Origin: JAOAPY01 sp038237475
GTDB taxonomy: Bacteria; Acidobacteriota; Blastocatellia; Pyrinomonadales; Pyrinomonadaceae
Direction of reading: 5' to 3'
Length of the DNA: 64,000 nt
Assembly (NCBI GenBank): GCA_038237475.1
Contig: JBBRYS010000005.1
Span: 352,361-416,360 of the forward strand
Of the stretch, positions 1-7,166 are shown piece by piece. Position 1 is the first letter of the stretch. Every line of letters starts with the position of its first letter. The position numbers and the translations under genes are program-made. A model generated the notes under the pieces. The model did not search any database. It was not told the DNA's origin and saw only the letters and a list, made by a program, of their open reading frames with translations.

Positions 1-2
1 GC

Positions 3-668
3 TTTGAGGCGTTGGCTGATTGCGACATCATCATTGAAGCAATCATCGAGAACCTGGACGAAAAACGGAAGACTTACGCTGAACTCGATCGCATCTGCAA
101 GCCCGAGACAATTTTCGCTTCCAACACCTCATCAATCTCAATCACCGAGATGATGACGGCGACTGCGCCGGAACGGCAAAAGCGATTTGTGGGGCTGCAC
201 TTTTTCAATCCGGTACCGTTGATGAAACTGGTTGAAGTGGTGCGCACGATTCTGACTGACGAAGCTGTCTACGAAACTGCAATTGAGTTCGGCAAAAAGC
301 TGGGCAAGACCACCGTGCGCACCAGCGACAAGACCGGTTTCATTGTCAATCGTCTGTTGGTTCCTTACATGCTGGACGCGATTCGCGCGCTTGAAGAGGG
401 AGTGGGTTCGATCGTTGATATTGATGCGGCGATGAAACTTGGCCTCGGATACCCCATGGGACCATTCACACTTGGAGATTTCGTGGGACTGGATACGACG
501 TATTACATAGCCGAGATCATGTTTAATGAATTTCGCGAAAAGCGCTTTGCTCCGCCGCCACTTTTGAAGCGCATGGTCCTCGCCGGTTTGTATGGCCGCA
601 AATCCGGCCGCGGGTTTTATGACTACACGAGCGATCCTAAAAACCCTACACCGATGAACCTGGTTTAG
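3..668 (+). CDS. 3-hydroxyacyl-CoA dehydrogenase, C-terminal part (truncated by window start)
   Basis: The frame is open from base 3, so the true start lies upstream and the N-terminal dinucleotide-binding loop is missing. What remains contains the end of the NAD-binding domain (CDIIIEAIIENLDEK, then FASNTSSISITEM) and the substrate/catalytic signature GLHFFNPVPLMKLVEVV with the catalytic His. The C-terminal helical domain follows (KTGFIVNRLLVPYMLDAIR, GLGYPMGPFTLGDFVGLD). This is the short-chain 3-hydroxybutyryl-CoA dehydrogenase type (PaaH/Hbd), which oxidises L-3-hydroxyacyl-CoA with NAD+ in beta-oxidation or butyrate metabolism in the cytoplasm. About 222 of the usual ~285 residues are present. 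It ends in TAG at 666-668. Confidence 0.93.
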   Translation, partial: FEALADCDIIIEAIIENLDEKRKTYAELDRICKPETIFASNTSSISITEMMTATAPERQKRFVGLHFFNPVPLMKLVEVVRTILTDEAVYETAIEFGKKLGKTTVRTSDKTGFIVNRLLVPYMLDAIRALEEGVGSIVDIDAAMKLGLGYPMGPFTLGDFVGLDTTYYIAEIMFNEFREKRFAPPPLLKRMVLAGLYGRKSGRGFYDYTSDPKNPTPMNLV

Positions 669-744
669 TGACGATTCCGATCGCGGTGCGGGGATGAGAC
701 TGCCGGATCGCAAATTGAGGCTTCCTCTGGAGGGTAATACCGTG

Positions 745-888
745 ATGTCGAGTAACTGTGCGGCCGCAACCTCAACCCGCAGAAGCCTGCTGGCGGTGGG
801 GCTTTTGGTGATCCTGCTCGGTTCTTCATGAACCAGGCCACAACATGCTCAGCAAACGGCGCCGCCGGTTACCTACCCGCCGCAACTC
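745..888 (+). other. Signal-peptide region upstream of the M28 peptidase, interrupted by in-frame TGA
   Basis: An ATG at 745 (GTG at 742 alternative) begins a typical export signal: basic start (STRR), hydrophobic core LLAVGLLVILLG, then SS. It is in frame with the downstream peptidase. The codon after SS is TGA (829-831), followed by TRPQHAQQTAPPVTYPP and the Met at 889. Secreted M28 peptidases normally carry exactly such a leader, so the TGA splits what looks like one gene. No SECIS-like hairpin was seen 15-35 nt downstream, unlike the rhodanese TGAs near 44 kb. A nonsense mutation, sequence error, or a former Trp or Cys codon are the simplest readings. Confidence 0.6.
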
Positions 889-2217
889 ATGGCTGATTTG
901 CGCAAGCTGCAGAACGCGGCGCTGGCGAGCGACTATGCCTATCGCCAACTTGCCCATCTGAGCGACAGCATTGGTCCACGGCTGAGCGGCTCGCCGCAGG
1001 CTGCGGCCGCGGTTTCCTACCTGGCCCAGGAAATGCGAAGGCTGGGATTAGAGGTCAAACTGGAAAAGCTTTCAGTGCCCCACTGGGTGCGCGGTGAAGA
1101 AAAGGCAGAGTTGGTGGTTTATCCCGGCCAGGCTGAAGGAACCAGGCAGAAAATCATTCTCACCGCCCTCGGCGGCAGCGTGGCAACCCCCGGCGAAGGT
1201 CTCAACGCTGAGGTCGTCGTCGTCGATAACTTTGATGAGTTGAAATCATTGGGCCGGGAGAAGGTCGCCGGGAAAATCGTACTCTTCAATCCGCGCTTCG
1301 ATCGTCAGATGGCCGCTCAGGGTTTTGGCGGTGAAGCATACGGGCAAGCCGTTGCTTATCGCGGCCTGGGTGCCAGCGCTGCTGCGCGCCTGGGAGCAGT
1401 CGCTGCGCTTAATCGCTCCGCCGGAGGGGCTGAGTACCGCTTGCCGCATACCGGCGCGATGCGCTACGCCGACGATGCGCCAAAAATTCCAGCCGCGTCC
1501 GTCGCCGCGGAAGACGGAGATTTGATTGCTCGCCTTGCCGCCCAGGGTCCAGTGCGGATGCAATTGCTGCTGACTCCCAAACAGTTACCGGACGCGGAGA
1601 GTTACAACGTGATCGCCGATCTCAAGGGCAGCGAACACCCCGAGCAGGTCATTATTGTTTCGGGACATCTTGATTCATGGGATCTGGGAACCGGTGCCAT
1701 TGATGACGGCGCCGGCGTGGTAATAGCCATGCAGACTGTTCAGCTTATGAAGCAACTGCATCTGCGTCCCAAACGGACCATTCGTTTTATCGCCTGGATG
1801 AACGAAGAGAATGGTGTAGTTGGCGGCCGTACGTACGCGAAAGAACACGAGGCCGAACTCGGCAATCACTTTGCGGCTATCGAAAGCGATCGCGGAGCTG
1901 GACATCCACTCGGATTTGAAGTCAAAGGCAAATCCGAAGTGCTGCCGTTGCTGGGGCCGATGTCGACTGTTCTGCAGCCGTCAGGCGCGGGTCTGCTGAA
2001 ACTCACTAATGGAACTGAGACGGATATTTCATTCCTGGGCGCGGCCGGCGTGCCGTCCTTTGGCCTTTGGCAGGACACCCGCACCTACTTTGATTTTCAT
2101 CACACCGCAGCCGACACATTCGACAAAGTTGTGCCGCGAGAATTGGCAGAAAATGCGGCAGCGATGAGTGTGCTCGCCTATACCCTGGCCAATCTGCCTC
2201 AATCACTGCCGCGCTAA
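889..2217 (+). CDS. M28-family metallopeptidase (probably exported)
   Basis: This is a zinc aminopeptidase/carboxypeptidase-like enzyme of the M28 (PepQ/IAP-like) type. The PA-like insert lies around residues 80-200. The di-zinc catalytic part follows with SGHLDSWDLGTGAIDDGAG (metal-binding His and Asp), MNEENGVVGG (catalytic and metal-binding Glu), ESDRGAG (Asp) and FDFHHTAADT (His). All expected ligands are visible, so the catalytic domain is intact. Met889 is the first start after the upstream TGA and leaves no signal peptide; the family is normally secreted, so the natural N-terminus probably begins at 745. The gene stands alone before ribH. Confidence 0.85.
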   Translation: MADLRKLQNAALASDYAYRQLAHLSDSIGPRLSGSPQAAAAVSYLAQEMRRLGLEVKLEKLSVPHWVRGEEKAELVVYPGQAEGTRQKIILTALGGSVATPGEGLNAEVVVVDNFDELKSLGREKVAGKIVLFNPRFDRQMAAQGFGGEAYGQAVAYRGLGASAAARLGAVAALNRSAGGAEYRLPHTGAMRYADDAPKIPAASVAAEDGDLIARLAAQGPVRMQLLLTPKQLPDAESYNVIADLKGSEHPEQVIIVSGHLDSWDLGTGAIDDGAGVVIAMQTVQLMKQLHLRPKRTIRFIAWMNEENGVVGGRTYAKEHEAELGNHFAAIESDRGAGHPLGFEVKGKSEVLPLLGPMSTVLQPSGAGLLKLTNGTETDISFLGAAGVPSFGLWQDTRTYFDFHHTAADTFDKVVPRELAENAAAMSVLAYTLANLPQSLPR

Positions 2218-2313
2218 TCGTGAGGGGATCCAGAGGGACCAGTAGACTAGTCGGAGTTAACGCGGTCTCGTGAAATCGACTGATGAAGCCAGTGTTCCAT
2301 CATCAATCACGGA

Positions 2314-2395
2314 CGGAGATTACGCTATTGCAGATGAAAAAGAGTGGATCGAGGTCAACTGTCTTTTCATTCTGTGTAATCGGCGAAATCTGCGG
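2314..2395. repeat. Inverted pair of a dispersed ATCTGYGGAT-type intergenic repeat
   Basis: The left arm (about 2314-2343) and right arm (about 2363-2395) are imperfect reverse complements around a ~20 nt spacer. The right arm contains TGTGTAATCGGCGAAATCTG, closely related to the two arms at 9743-9758 and 9876-9891. The stretch 2218-2427 otherwise shows no coding potential. Confidence 0.6.
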
Positions 2396-2427
2396 TTAGC
2401 GTTTTCCGCTTCTCTTGGATATGTGAC

Positions 2428-2456
2428 TTGAGACGATTCCAGCAATCCCCTATACT
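2428..2456 (+). promoter_or_regulatory. Sigma70-type promoter for ribH-nusB
   Basis: The -35 box is TTGAGA (2428-2433), followed by a 17-nt spacer and the -10 box TATACT (2451-2456). Transcription would start near 2463, leaving a ~38-nt leader before ribH. That is too short for an FMN riboswitch, so none is proposed. Confidence 0.6.
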
Positions 2457-2500
2457 GCAAAGGCCCAGGGGTCATGATCACTTAGGAGCTTGCATCAACA

Positions 2501-2986
2501 TTGCAGACAGTCACACATCAGGGACGATTGAACGCTGAAGGGTTCCGCTTCGCCATCATCGCCAGTCGCTGGAATGATTTCATCACCGGGAGACTGGTCG
2601 AAGGCGCTATGGATGCCCTGGAGCGTTTAGGCGTGGCTGACAAATCTGTAGAGCTCTTTAAAGTGCCCGGCTCTTTCGAGATTCCTCTGCTGGCTCTGAA
2701 GGTGGCAGAGTCGGGAAAGTTCGATGCGGTGATTTGCGTGGGAACAGTCATCCGGGGACAGACCCCGCATTTTGACTACATTGCCGGTGAAGTCACGAAA
2801 GGAATCGCCCAGGCGGGCATGCAGACCGGTGTGCCCGTGGTCTATGGTGTCGTGACCGCGGATACACTCGAGCAAGCCATCGATCGCGCAGGGGCCAAAC
2901 AGGGTAACAAGGGATTCGAAGCAGCGATGACGGCAGTCGAACTGGTTAATCTTTACAGGGAAGTTTTTAAAAAGGATAAAGGATAA
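2501..2986 (+). CDS. ribH: 6,7-dimethyl-8-ribityllumazine synthase
   Basis: The enzyme condenses 5-amino-6-ribitylaminouracil with 3,4-dihydroxy-2-butanone 4-phosphate in the penultimate step of riboflavin synthesis; it normally forms cytoplasmic capsids or pentamers. The sequence shows the substrate-binding ASRWNDFITGRLVEGA, VPGSFEIPLLA, and the active-site CVGTVIRGQTPHFDYIAGEV with the general-base His. It also has the C-terminal GNKGFEAAMTAVELVNL motif. Its 161 residues are normal length. The start is TTG 2501, preceded at 12 nt by AGGAG; an ATG at 2474 is blocked by TAG. The last residues (KKDKG) are encoded by a heptanucleotide repeat that continues into the intergenic space. nusB follows, a common ribH-nusB pairing. 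Confidence 0.95.
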   Translation: MQTVTHQGRLNAEGFRFAIIASRWNDFITGRLVEGAMDALERLGVADKSVELFKVPGSFEIPLLALKVAESGKFDAVICVGTVIRGQTPHFDYIAGEVTKGIAQAGMQTGVPVVYGVVTADTLEQAIDRAGAKQGNKGFEAAMTAVELVNLYREVFKKDKG

Positions 2987-3046
2987 AGGGTTAAGGTTGA
3001 GCGCCGGATGACCAGCTTCATTCTTCAGCCTTCACCCTTTTTTTCT
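2969..3046. repeat. Heptanucleotide degenerate repeat forming a hairpin between ribH and nusB
   Basis: Period-7 units run GGATAAA GGATAAA GGGTTAA GGTTGAG and, in inverse orientation, CATTCTT CAGCCTT CACCCTT followed by a T-run. AAGGGTTAAGGTTGA can pair with TCAGCCTTCACCCTT (two G-U pairs), giving a 15-bp stem followed by T residues. It could act as an attenuator or terminator. The first units overlap the ribH 3' end. Confidence 0.6.
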
Positions 3047-3054
3047 AATGCATT

Positions 3055-3546
3055 ATGGGTTCTCGTCGTAAGGCGCGCGAATGCGCCTTGCAAATGCTCT
3101 TTGCGGCTGATGTTTCACAGACTGCTCCGGACGATCTCGTAAGGACGTACTGGGCGGAGCTTGGAGAAACTGAAATTGAAGCACCTGCGCGTGACTTTGC
3201 CACTCGCCTGGCGCTGGGCACCCTCGCGAACACAATCGAGCTCGATGAAAGAATCCGTTTGCGTGCGGAACACTGGCGCATCTCGAGGATGGCCATTGTT
3301 GATCGCAACATACTGCGGCTGGCAGTGTATGAATTCCTCCACGAACCTACTCCTCGCACCGTCGCCATCAACGAAGCCCTGGAAATAGCCCGCCGCTTCT
3401 CAACCTACGAAGCCACTCAATTTATCAACGGCATCCTCGACGCCATCAAACGGGATTTGGACGAGCATCAACCGCAGACGAACATCGATCTGACGGCGGA
3501 CGTTGAAGAGGAACCGGTCGAAGGGGCGAAAGGCGCGGAAAGCTGA
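3055..3546 (+). CDS. nusB: Transcription antitermination protein NusB
   Basis: NusB binds boxA RNA with S10 (NusE) and promotes antitermination of rRNA operons. The 163-residue product has the family hallmarks: SRRKARECALQMLFAAD at the N-terminus, a helical middle (WRISRMAIVDRNILRLAVYE), then TVAINEALEIARRFSTYEATQFINGILDAI. ATG 3055 gives the canonical start. The last ~20 residues are an acidic non-conserved tail. It ends in TGA, showing that TGA is a normal stop in this genome. It is transcribed after ribH across a 68-nt gap filled with period-7 repeats. Confidence 0.95.
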   Translation: MGSRRKARECALQMLFAADVSQTAPDDLVRTYWAELGETEIEAPARDFATRLALGTLANTIELDERIRLRAEHWRISRMAIVDRNILRLAVYEFLHEPTPRTVAINEALEIARRFSTYEATQFINGILDAIKRDLDEHQPQTNIDLTADVEEEPVEGAKGAES

Positions 3547-3549
3547 CGA

Positions 3550-3683
3550 GGCCTCTGAGCTTGGTGCTTTGAGCTTGGTGCTTGGTGCTTTGTGCTTTGC
3601 TCTTGACTCTTCGCTCTTACCTCTTACCTCTTGCCTTTTTCCCCTTGGCCCTTGGCCCTTGGCCCTTTGCCCCTTACTATCTT
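3550..3683. repeat. Heptanucleotide (period 7) degenerate repeat tract
   Basis: Nearly the whole nusB to cheA-like gap is one drifted period-7 array: GCTTGGT GCTTTGA, then GCTTTGT GCTTTGC, TCTTACC TCTTACC TCTTGCC and finally TTGGCCC TTGGCCC TTTGCCC. Successive units change gradually. The tract is open in frames next to the cheA-like gene and would add spurious Leu/Pro-rich residues if an upstream start were chosen. Confidence 0.75.
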
Positions 3684-3686
3684 GCC

Positions 3687-5687
3687 GTGGATCGGCAAAC
3701 GCAACGCGAATTTCTCATCGACATCGAAGACCTGGTCGAACAACTCTTTTCCGATACGGAGGAATTACGCCGGCTGGACGCCCAGGGATCGCTGCGACGC
3801 GAACTGCTCGACGGCATTTTCCGGCATGTGCACAGTATCAAGGGCGTGGCTGCTACCGCGGATTTCAAAGACGTAAGCAAGCTGGCCCATCAAATTGAGA
3901 ACTTGCTGGACAGCGCGCGGGCGGGTCGTATTCCAATTGAAGCGGGCTTTGTGGAACTGCTCGAAGAAGCTGCCTCAGCTCTTTCGGAAAGTCTGAGTCT
4001 TGCGGCTGCAGTACCCAGCCCCACTTCACATGTTGAGTTGATCCAAAGAATGCAGGAATGGGATCAGCGTGAATTGCCCCCGGAGACGAACCGGCTGCCA
4101 CCAGACTTACCGCCTGATTTTTCTTCGTCGTTGAATGAAAACGAAAAGCAAGCGCTGCTCCTGGCGCTGCAACGAAACGAAAAGACGTACCTTGTCACGG
4201 CCGATTTCAGTCTTGCCCTCTTTGATCAGGAGTTCAATAAGCTGCGCGCGACACTGGCGCAGCAAGGGGCGGTAATCTCATCGCTGCCAAGCTTGAATCT
4301 CTCACTACCTGACCGCGTCAGCTTTCGCGTTCTATATTCCAGCGACCTTTCACTGCTCCAGTTACAAGAACTGCTGGAGCCTTTCACTCAGGTAACCATC
4401 GCGGCACTGGCAACAGCGGAACCGCACTCAATCACGACAGCAAGCGCTCCTCTTATTACGGCGCCTCAGTCCGAACGCCGGGATACCGTTGCGGATCCGG
4501 CCGGCTTTGTGCGCATCGAGATCGAAGAACTCGACCGGCTAATCTCAAACGCTCACGAACTCTTTGGGCAGACAGCGCGGGCGCTGCATCTGGTTTCTGA
4601 CCGGCTGGCAGATGACTCTCAAATCGAACTGAGAAATCTCGACGCGCAGATCCGGGAATCTCTGTTTTCACTGGAGGAGAAAATCATCCAGCTGCGCATG
4701 GTCTCGCTGGATCGAGTACTGCAGCGGGCTGTGCGCGCGGGACATGTAGCTGCTCGCGTCGTCGGCAGGGAAGTCGAGATCAGCGTCGCCGGCCACGAAC
4801 TGCGCATTGACAAGCTCATCTGTGATGCCATCGCCGATCCTCTACTGCACCTCGTGCGCAATGCGGTCGATCAGGGGATTGAATCGCCAGCTGAACGAGT
4901 TCAGGCAGGCAAGCCACCGGCCGGGCAGGTGCGGATTCAGGCGAACTCAGCCGGTGGTCGCGTGTGGCTGTCAGTCTTCGACGATGGCCGCGGCATCGAT
5001 CCCAAAGTGGTGACGGCAGCCGCTTTGAAGCATGGATTCATCGAAGAAGGGACTGTGTTGAACGATGAAATGAGTTTGCGAATGATTTTCCGTCCCGGGT
5101 TTTCGACTACCGGTGTGGTGAGCGAAGTCTCAGGCCGGGGCGTCGGGCTGGATATTGTAGAAAGAGATATCGAGCGCGTCGGCGGCGCAGTACGCGTGCG
5201 TACGCAGTTGGGTGAGGGTTCGGAATTTGAGATTCGCTTACCGGCTACGTTGGGCGTTTTGCATGCGCTCGTGGTTGTTGGTAATGGCCATCGCTACTGT
5301 GTGGATAGCAGCTTGATCGTGGATCGCTGCGACCTTGGGCCGGGCGAGAGACGCAGCCATGACGCCGGACAAGGCATTCACTGGCGTGGTCAAATACTGC
5401 CCTCGATTGACTTGGATCGCGCGCTACAAATAGAAGTGCAGCCCCGCAACTACCTCCGGGCGCTGATCTGCGACCTTCCCCTTGAGGGTGTGGGTTCGGG
5501 AACCAGCCGTTACGCTATTCTCATCGAAGGTGTTGAGGAAAGCCAGGAGGTATTGGTGCGTGGTCTCGGCCGGCATGCAGCCATGTGGACCGGCGTGGCG
5601 GGCGCGGCTGAACTCTGGAACGGAGAAGTTGCTCTGGTTTTGGATCTGCCGTTGCTGCTCTCGCAGACCTCTTCGCCTTCATCTTGA
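3687..5687 (+). CDS. CheA-like hybrid histidine kinase (HPt-HATPase-CheW)
   Basis: From GTG 3687 the product is 666 residues. Domains in order: an HPt domain with the phospho-acceptor in FRHVHSIKGVAAT (about residues 45-60), a variable P2-like region, and a dimerisation segment (IEIEELDRLISNAHELFG). Next is an HATPase_c domain with the N box HLVRNAVDQGIESP, G1 box DDGRGID and G2 box GRGVGLDIVER. A C-terminal CheW-like domain (SEFEIRLPATLGVLHALVV onward) completes it. In CheA, ATP phosphorylates the HPt His, which passes phosphate to CheY-type receivers. No receptor, cheW or cheY gene is nearby. There is no Shine-Dalgarno sequence because the repeat tract runs up to the start codon. Confidence 0.85.
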   Translation: MDRQTQREFLIDIEDLVEQLFSDTEELRRLDAQGSLRRELLDGIFRHVHSIKGVAATADFKDVSKLAHQIENLLDSARAGRIPIEAGFVELLEEAASALSESLSLAAAVPSPTSHVELIQRMQEWDQRELPPETNRLPPDLPPDFSSSLNENEKQALLLALQRNEKTYLVTADFSLALFDQEFNKLRATLAQQGAVISSLPSLNLSLPDRVSFRVLYSSDLSLLQLQELLEPFTQVTIAALATAEPHSITTASAPLITAPQSERRDTVADPAGFVRIEIEELDRLISNAHELFGQTARALHLVSDRLADDSQIELRNLDAQIRESLFSLEEKIIQLRMVSLDRVLQRAVRAGHVAARVVGREVEISVAGHELRIDKLICDAIADPLLHLVRNAVDQGIESPAERVQAGKPPAGQVRIQANSAGGRVWLSVFDDGRGIDPKVVTAAALKHGFIEEGTVLNDEMSLRMIFRPGFSTTGVVSEVSGRGVGLDIVERDIERVGGAVRVRTQLGEGSEFEIRLPATLGVLHALVVVGNGHRYCVDSSLIVDRCDLGPGERRSHDAGQGIHWRGQILPSIDLDRALQIEVQPRNYLRALICDLPLEGVGSGTSRYAILIEGVEESQEVLVRGLGRHAAMWTGVAGAAELWNGEVALVLDLPLLLSQTSSPSS

Positions 5688-5760
5688 ACAATCCGCCTGG
5701 CGGTGGTCCAACAATCGACGAGTTTTCGACTTCTAAGTTTTGCTGCAAGCGGTTTCAGTT

Positions 5761-7017
5761 TTAGCCGGGCTGCTTGTAGATCACTCCGCCCTTCATCACA
5801 AAGCGCACCCGGCGCAAGGCTGAAATGTTTCGCGTTGGATCTCCCTCGACTGCGATCAGATCCGCCAGTAGTCCCTTGCTCACCCGGCCAATCTTGTCTT
5901 CCTGATGCAGCACGCGCGCGTCAACCGAAGTAGCCGATCGCAACGCATCAACTATCGGCATCCCAAAGTCGATCATCGTTTCGATCTCTTTTGCGTTGTC
6001 ACCGTGAGCAAAGACGCCCACATCGCTGCCGCTCGCAATCGTGACTCCCGCCGCCAGCGCCGCCTTGAATACAGCTTTCTTCTTTTCAGCATTAGCGCCC
6101 GCGATGGCGAGCGTCGGACACAACGCCACACCGTGCTCTTTCATCAGCCGAAATACTTCAGGCGTGCCGCCGTCGCCGTGCTCGATCGTTTCCACACCGG
6201 CCAGGGTCGCGCGACGCATTCCTTCGGTGGTTGTCGCGTGCGCTGTTACGGGAACATTGGCGCTGCGTGCGGTGGCCACGATCAGCTTCAACTCGTCGAG
6301 CGAAAATGTGGGCGCTGCGCCCTGCGTACCCCAGCGATAATCGGCGTACACCTTGATCCAATCGGCCCCGTGGCCAATTTGATCGCGCACGACCCGCGTG
6401 AGGCTATCGACGCCATCAGCTTCTTCGGCGCCCTGCGGCACGCGCCACTCCGCGGCATAGCCCTTCGGACCATAACTGCCGGTGGCCACTATCGCGCGCG
6501 TGACTACAAACATGCGCGGTCCGGGAATTATTCCCTGCTCCACTGCCTGCTTCAGCCCCACGTCCGCATAACCCGCGCCTTCGGTGCCCAGATCGCGAAT
6601 GGTAGTGAAGCCGGCCATGAGGGTGTTCCGCAAATGATTGGTGGCCCGGGCCACGCGCAGGGTGAGCGACTCGTGGGCCACCTGATCGTTCCAGAGGGTT
6701 TCACTGTATGGATGCAACAGCACGTGTGAGTGAGCTTCGATCAAACCCGGCAGCAGCGTCAGTCCAGGCAGGTCTATGATCTTCGCAGCAGCCGGAGCCT
6801 TGATCTCACTGGCAGGTCCCACTGCTTCAATCTTTTCTCCGCGCACCAGCACCACCCAGTCGTCATGCAACTGCGCCGCCTCTCCATCAAAAATGTGCGC
6901 CGGCCTGAGCAGGAAGACTGTTTCCGATTGCGCCGCCATGGGCGCAGGTGTTTGGGCAGACACTGCGGAAGAAAAAAGAGTCGCCAAAGACAGGAGGATG
7001 GTAAGTAGGACACGCAT
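5761..7017 (-). CDS. Secreted amidohydrolase (imidazolonepropionase-like)
   Basis: ATG at 7017 is preceded by GAGGT at good spacing and opens with a clear signal peptide (MRVLLTILLSLATLFSSAVSAQ), giving 418 residues. Amidohydrolase-superfamily ligands are visible: HSH in LIEAHSHVLLHPYSETLWND, the bridging-Lys region DWIKVYADYRWG, His in VTAHATTTEG and IEHGDGG, and Asp in ASGSDVGVFAHGDN. The family hydrolyses amide or cyclic amide bonds, often of dipeptides or lactams, at a mono- or dinuclear metal centre. Here it acts outside the cytoplasm. The amidase upstream on the same strand suggests a peptide/amide-scavenging pair. The exact substrate cannot be read from the sequence. Confidence 0.88.
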   Translation of the reverse strand: MRVLLTILLSLATLFSSAVSAQTPAPMAAQSETVFLLRPAHIFDGEAAQLHDDWVVLVRGEKIEAVGPASEIKAPAAAKIIDLPGLTLLPGLIEAHSHVLLHPYSETLWNDQVAHESLTLRVARATNHLRNTLMAGFTTIRDLGTEGAGYADVGLKQAVEQGIIPGPRMFVVTRAIVATGSYGPKGYAAEWRVPQGAEEADGVDSLTRVVRDQIGHGADWIKVYADYRWGTQGAAPTFSLDELKLIVATARSANVPVTAHATTTEGMRRATLAGVETIEHGDGGTPEVFRLMKEHGVALCPTLAIAGANAEKKKAVFKAALAAGVTIASGSDVGVFAHGDNAKEIETMIDFGMPIVDALRSATSVDARVLHQEDKIGRVSKGLLADLIAVEGDPTRNISALRRVRFVMKGGVIYKQPG

Positions 7018-7166
7018 AATGTGACCTCGAAGGTTACGGACCTGACGAAATGGACTGACTAAGAATTGGTTTCCGCGCTTCTCGTCCAGGCGCTGCACGA
7101 TAATAGCGCCTGCACTTTCCTGTAACTCAAAATAATATTGCAACCAGCAACAACGCCGCTGCCTCT

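Noticed and set aside
138..713. 191-codon open frame on the minus strand
   Set aside because: It lies wholly opposite the 3-hydroxyacyl-CoA dehydrogenase, which has clear family motifs; the minus frame has no recognisable features.
829..831. Selenocysteine at the TGA before the M28 peptidase
   Set aside because: No hairpin with a G-U loop at the right distance, and the position is a signal-peptide boundary rather than a redox active site.
2218..2500. FMN riboswitch upstream of ribH
   Set aside because: The predicted leader is only ~38 nt and lacks the expected conserved multi-stem sequence.
3582..3686. Longer cheA-like protein starting at 3582
   Set aside because: The extra Leu/Pro-rich residues are translated period-7 repeat; HPt similarity begins after GTG 3687.
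5905..6729. 274-codon plus-strand open frame
   Set aside because: Antisense to the amidohydrolase gene; Arg/His-rich composition typical of a shadow frame.
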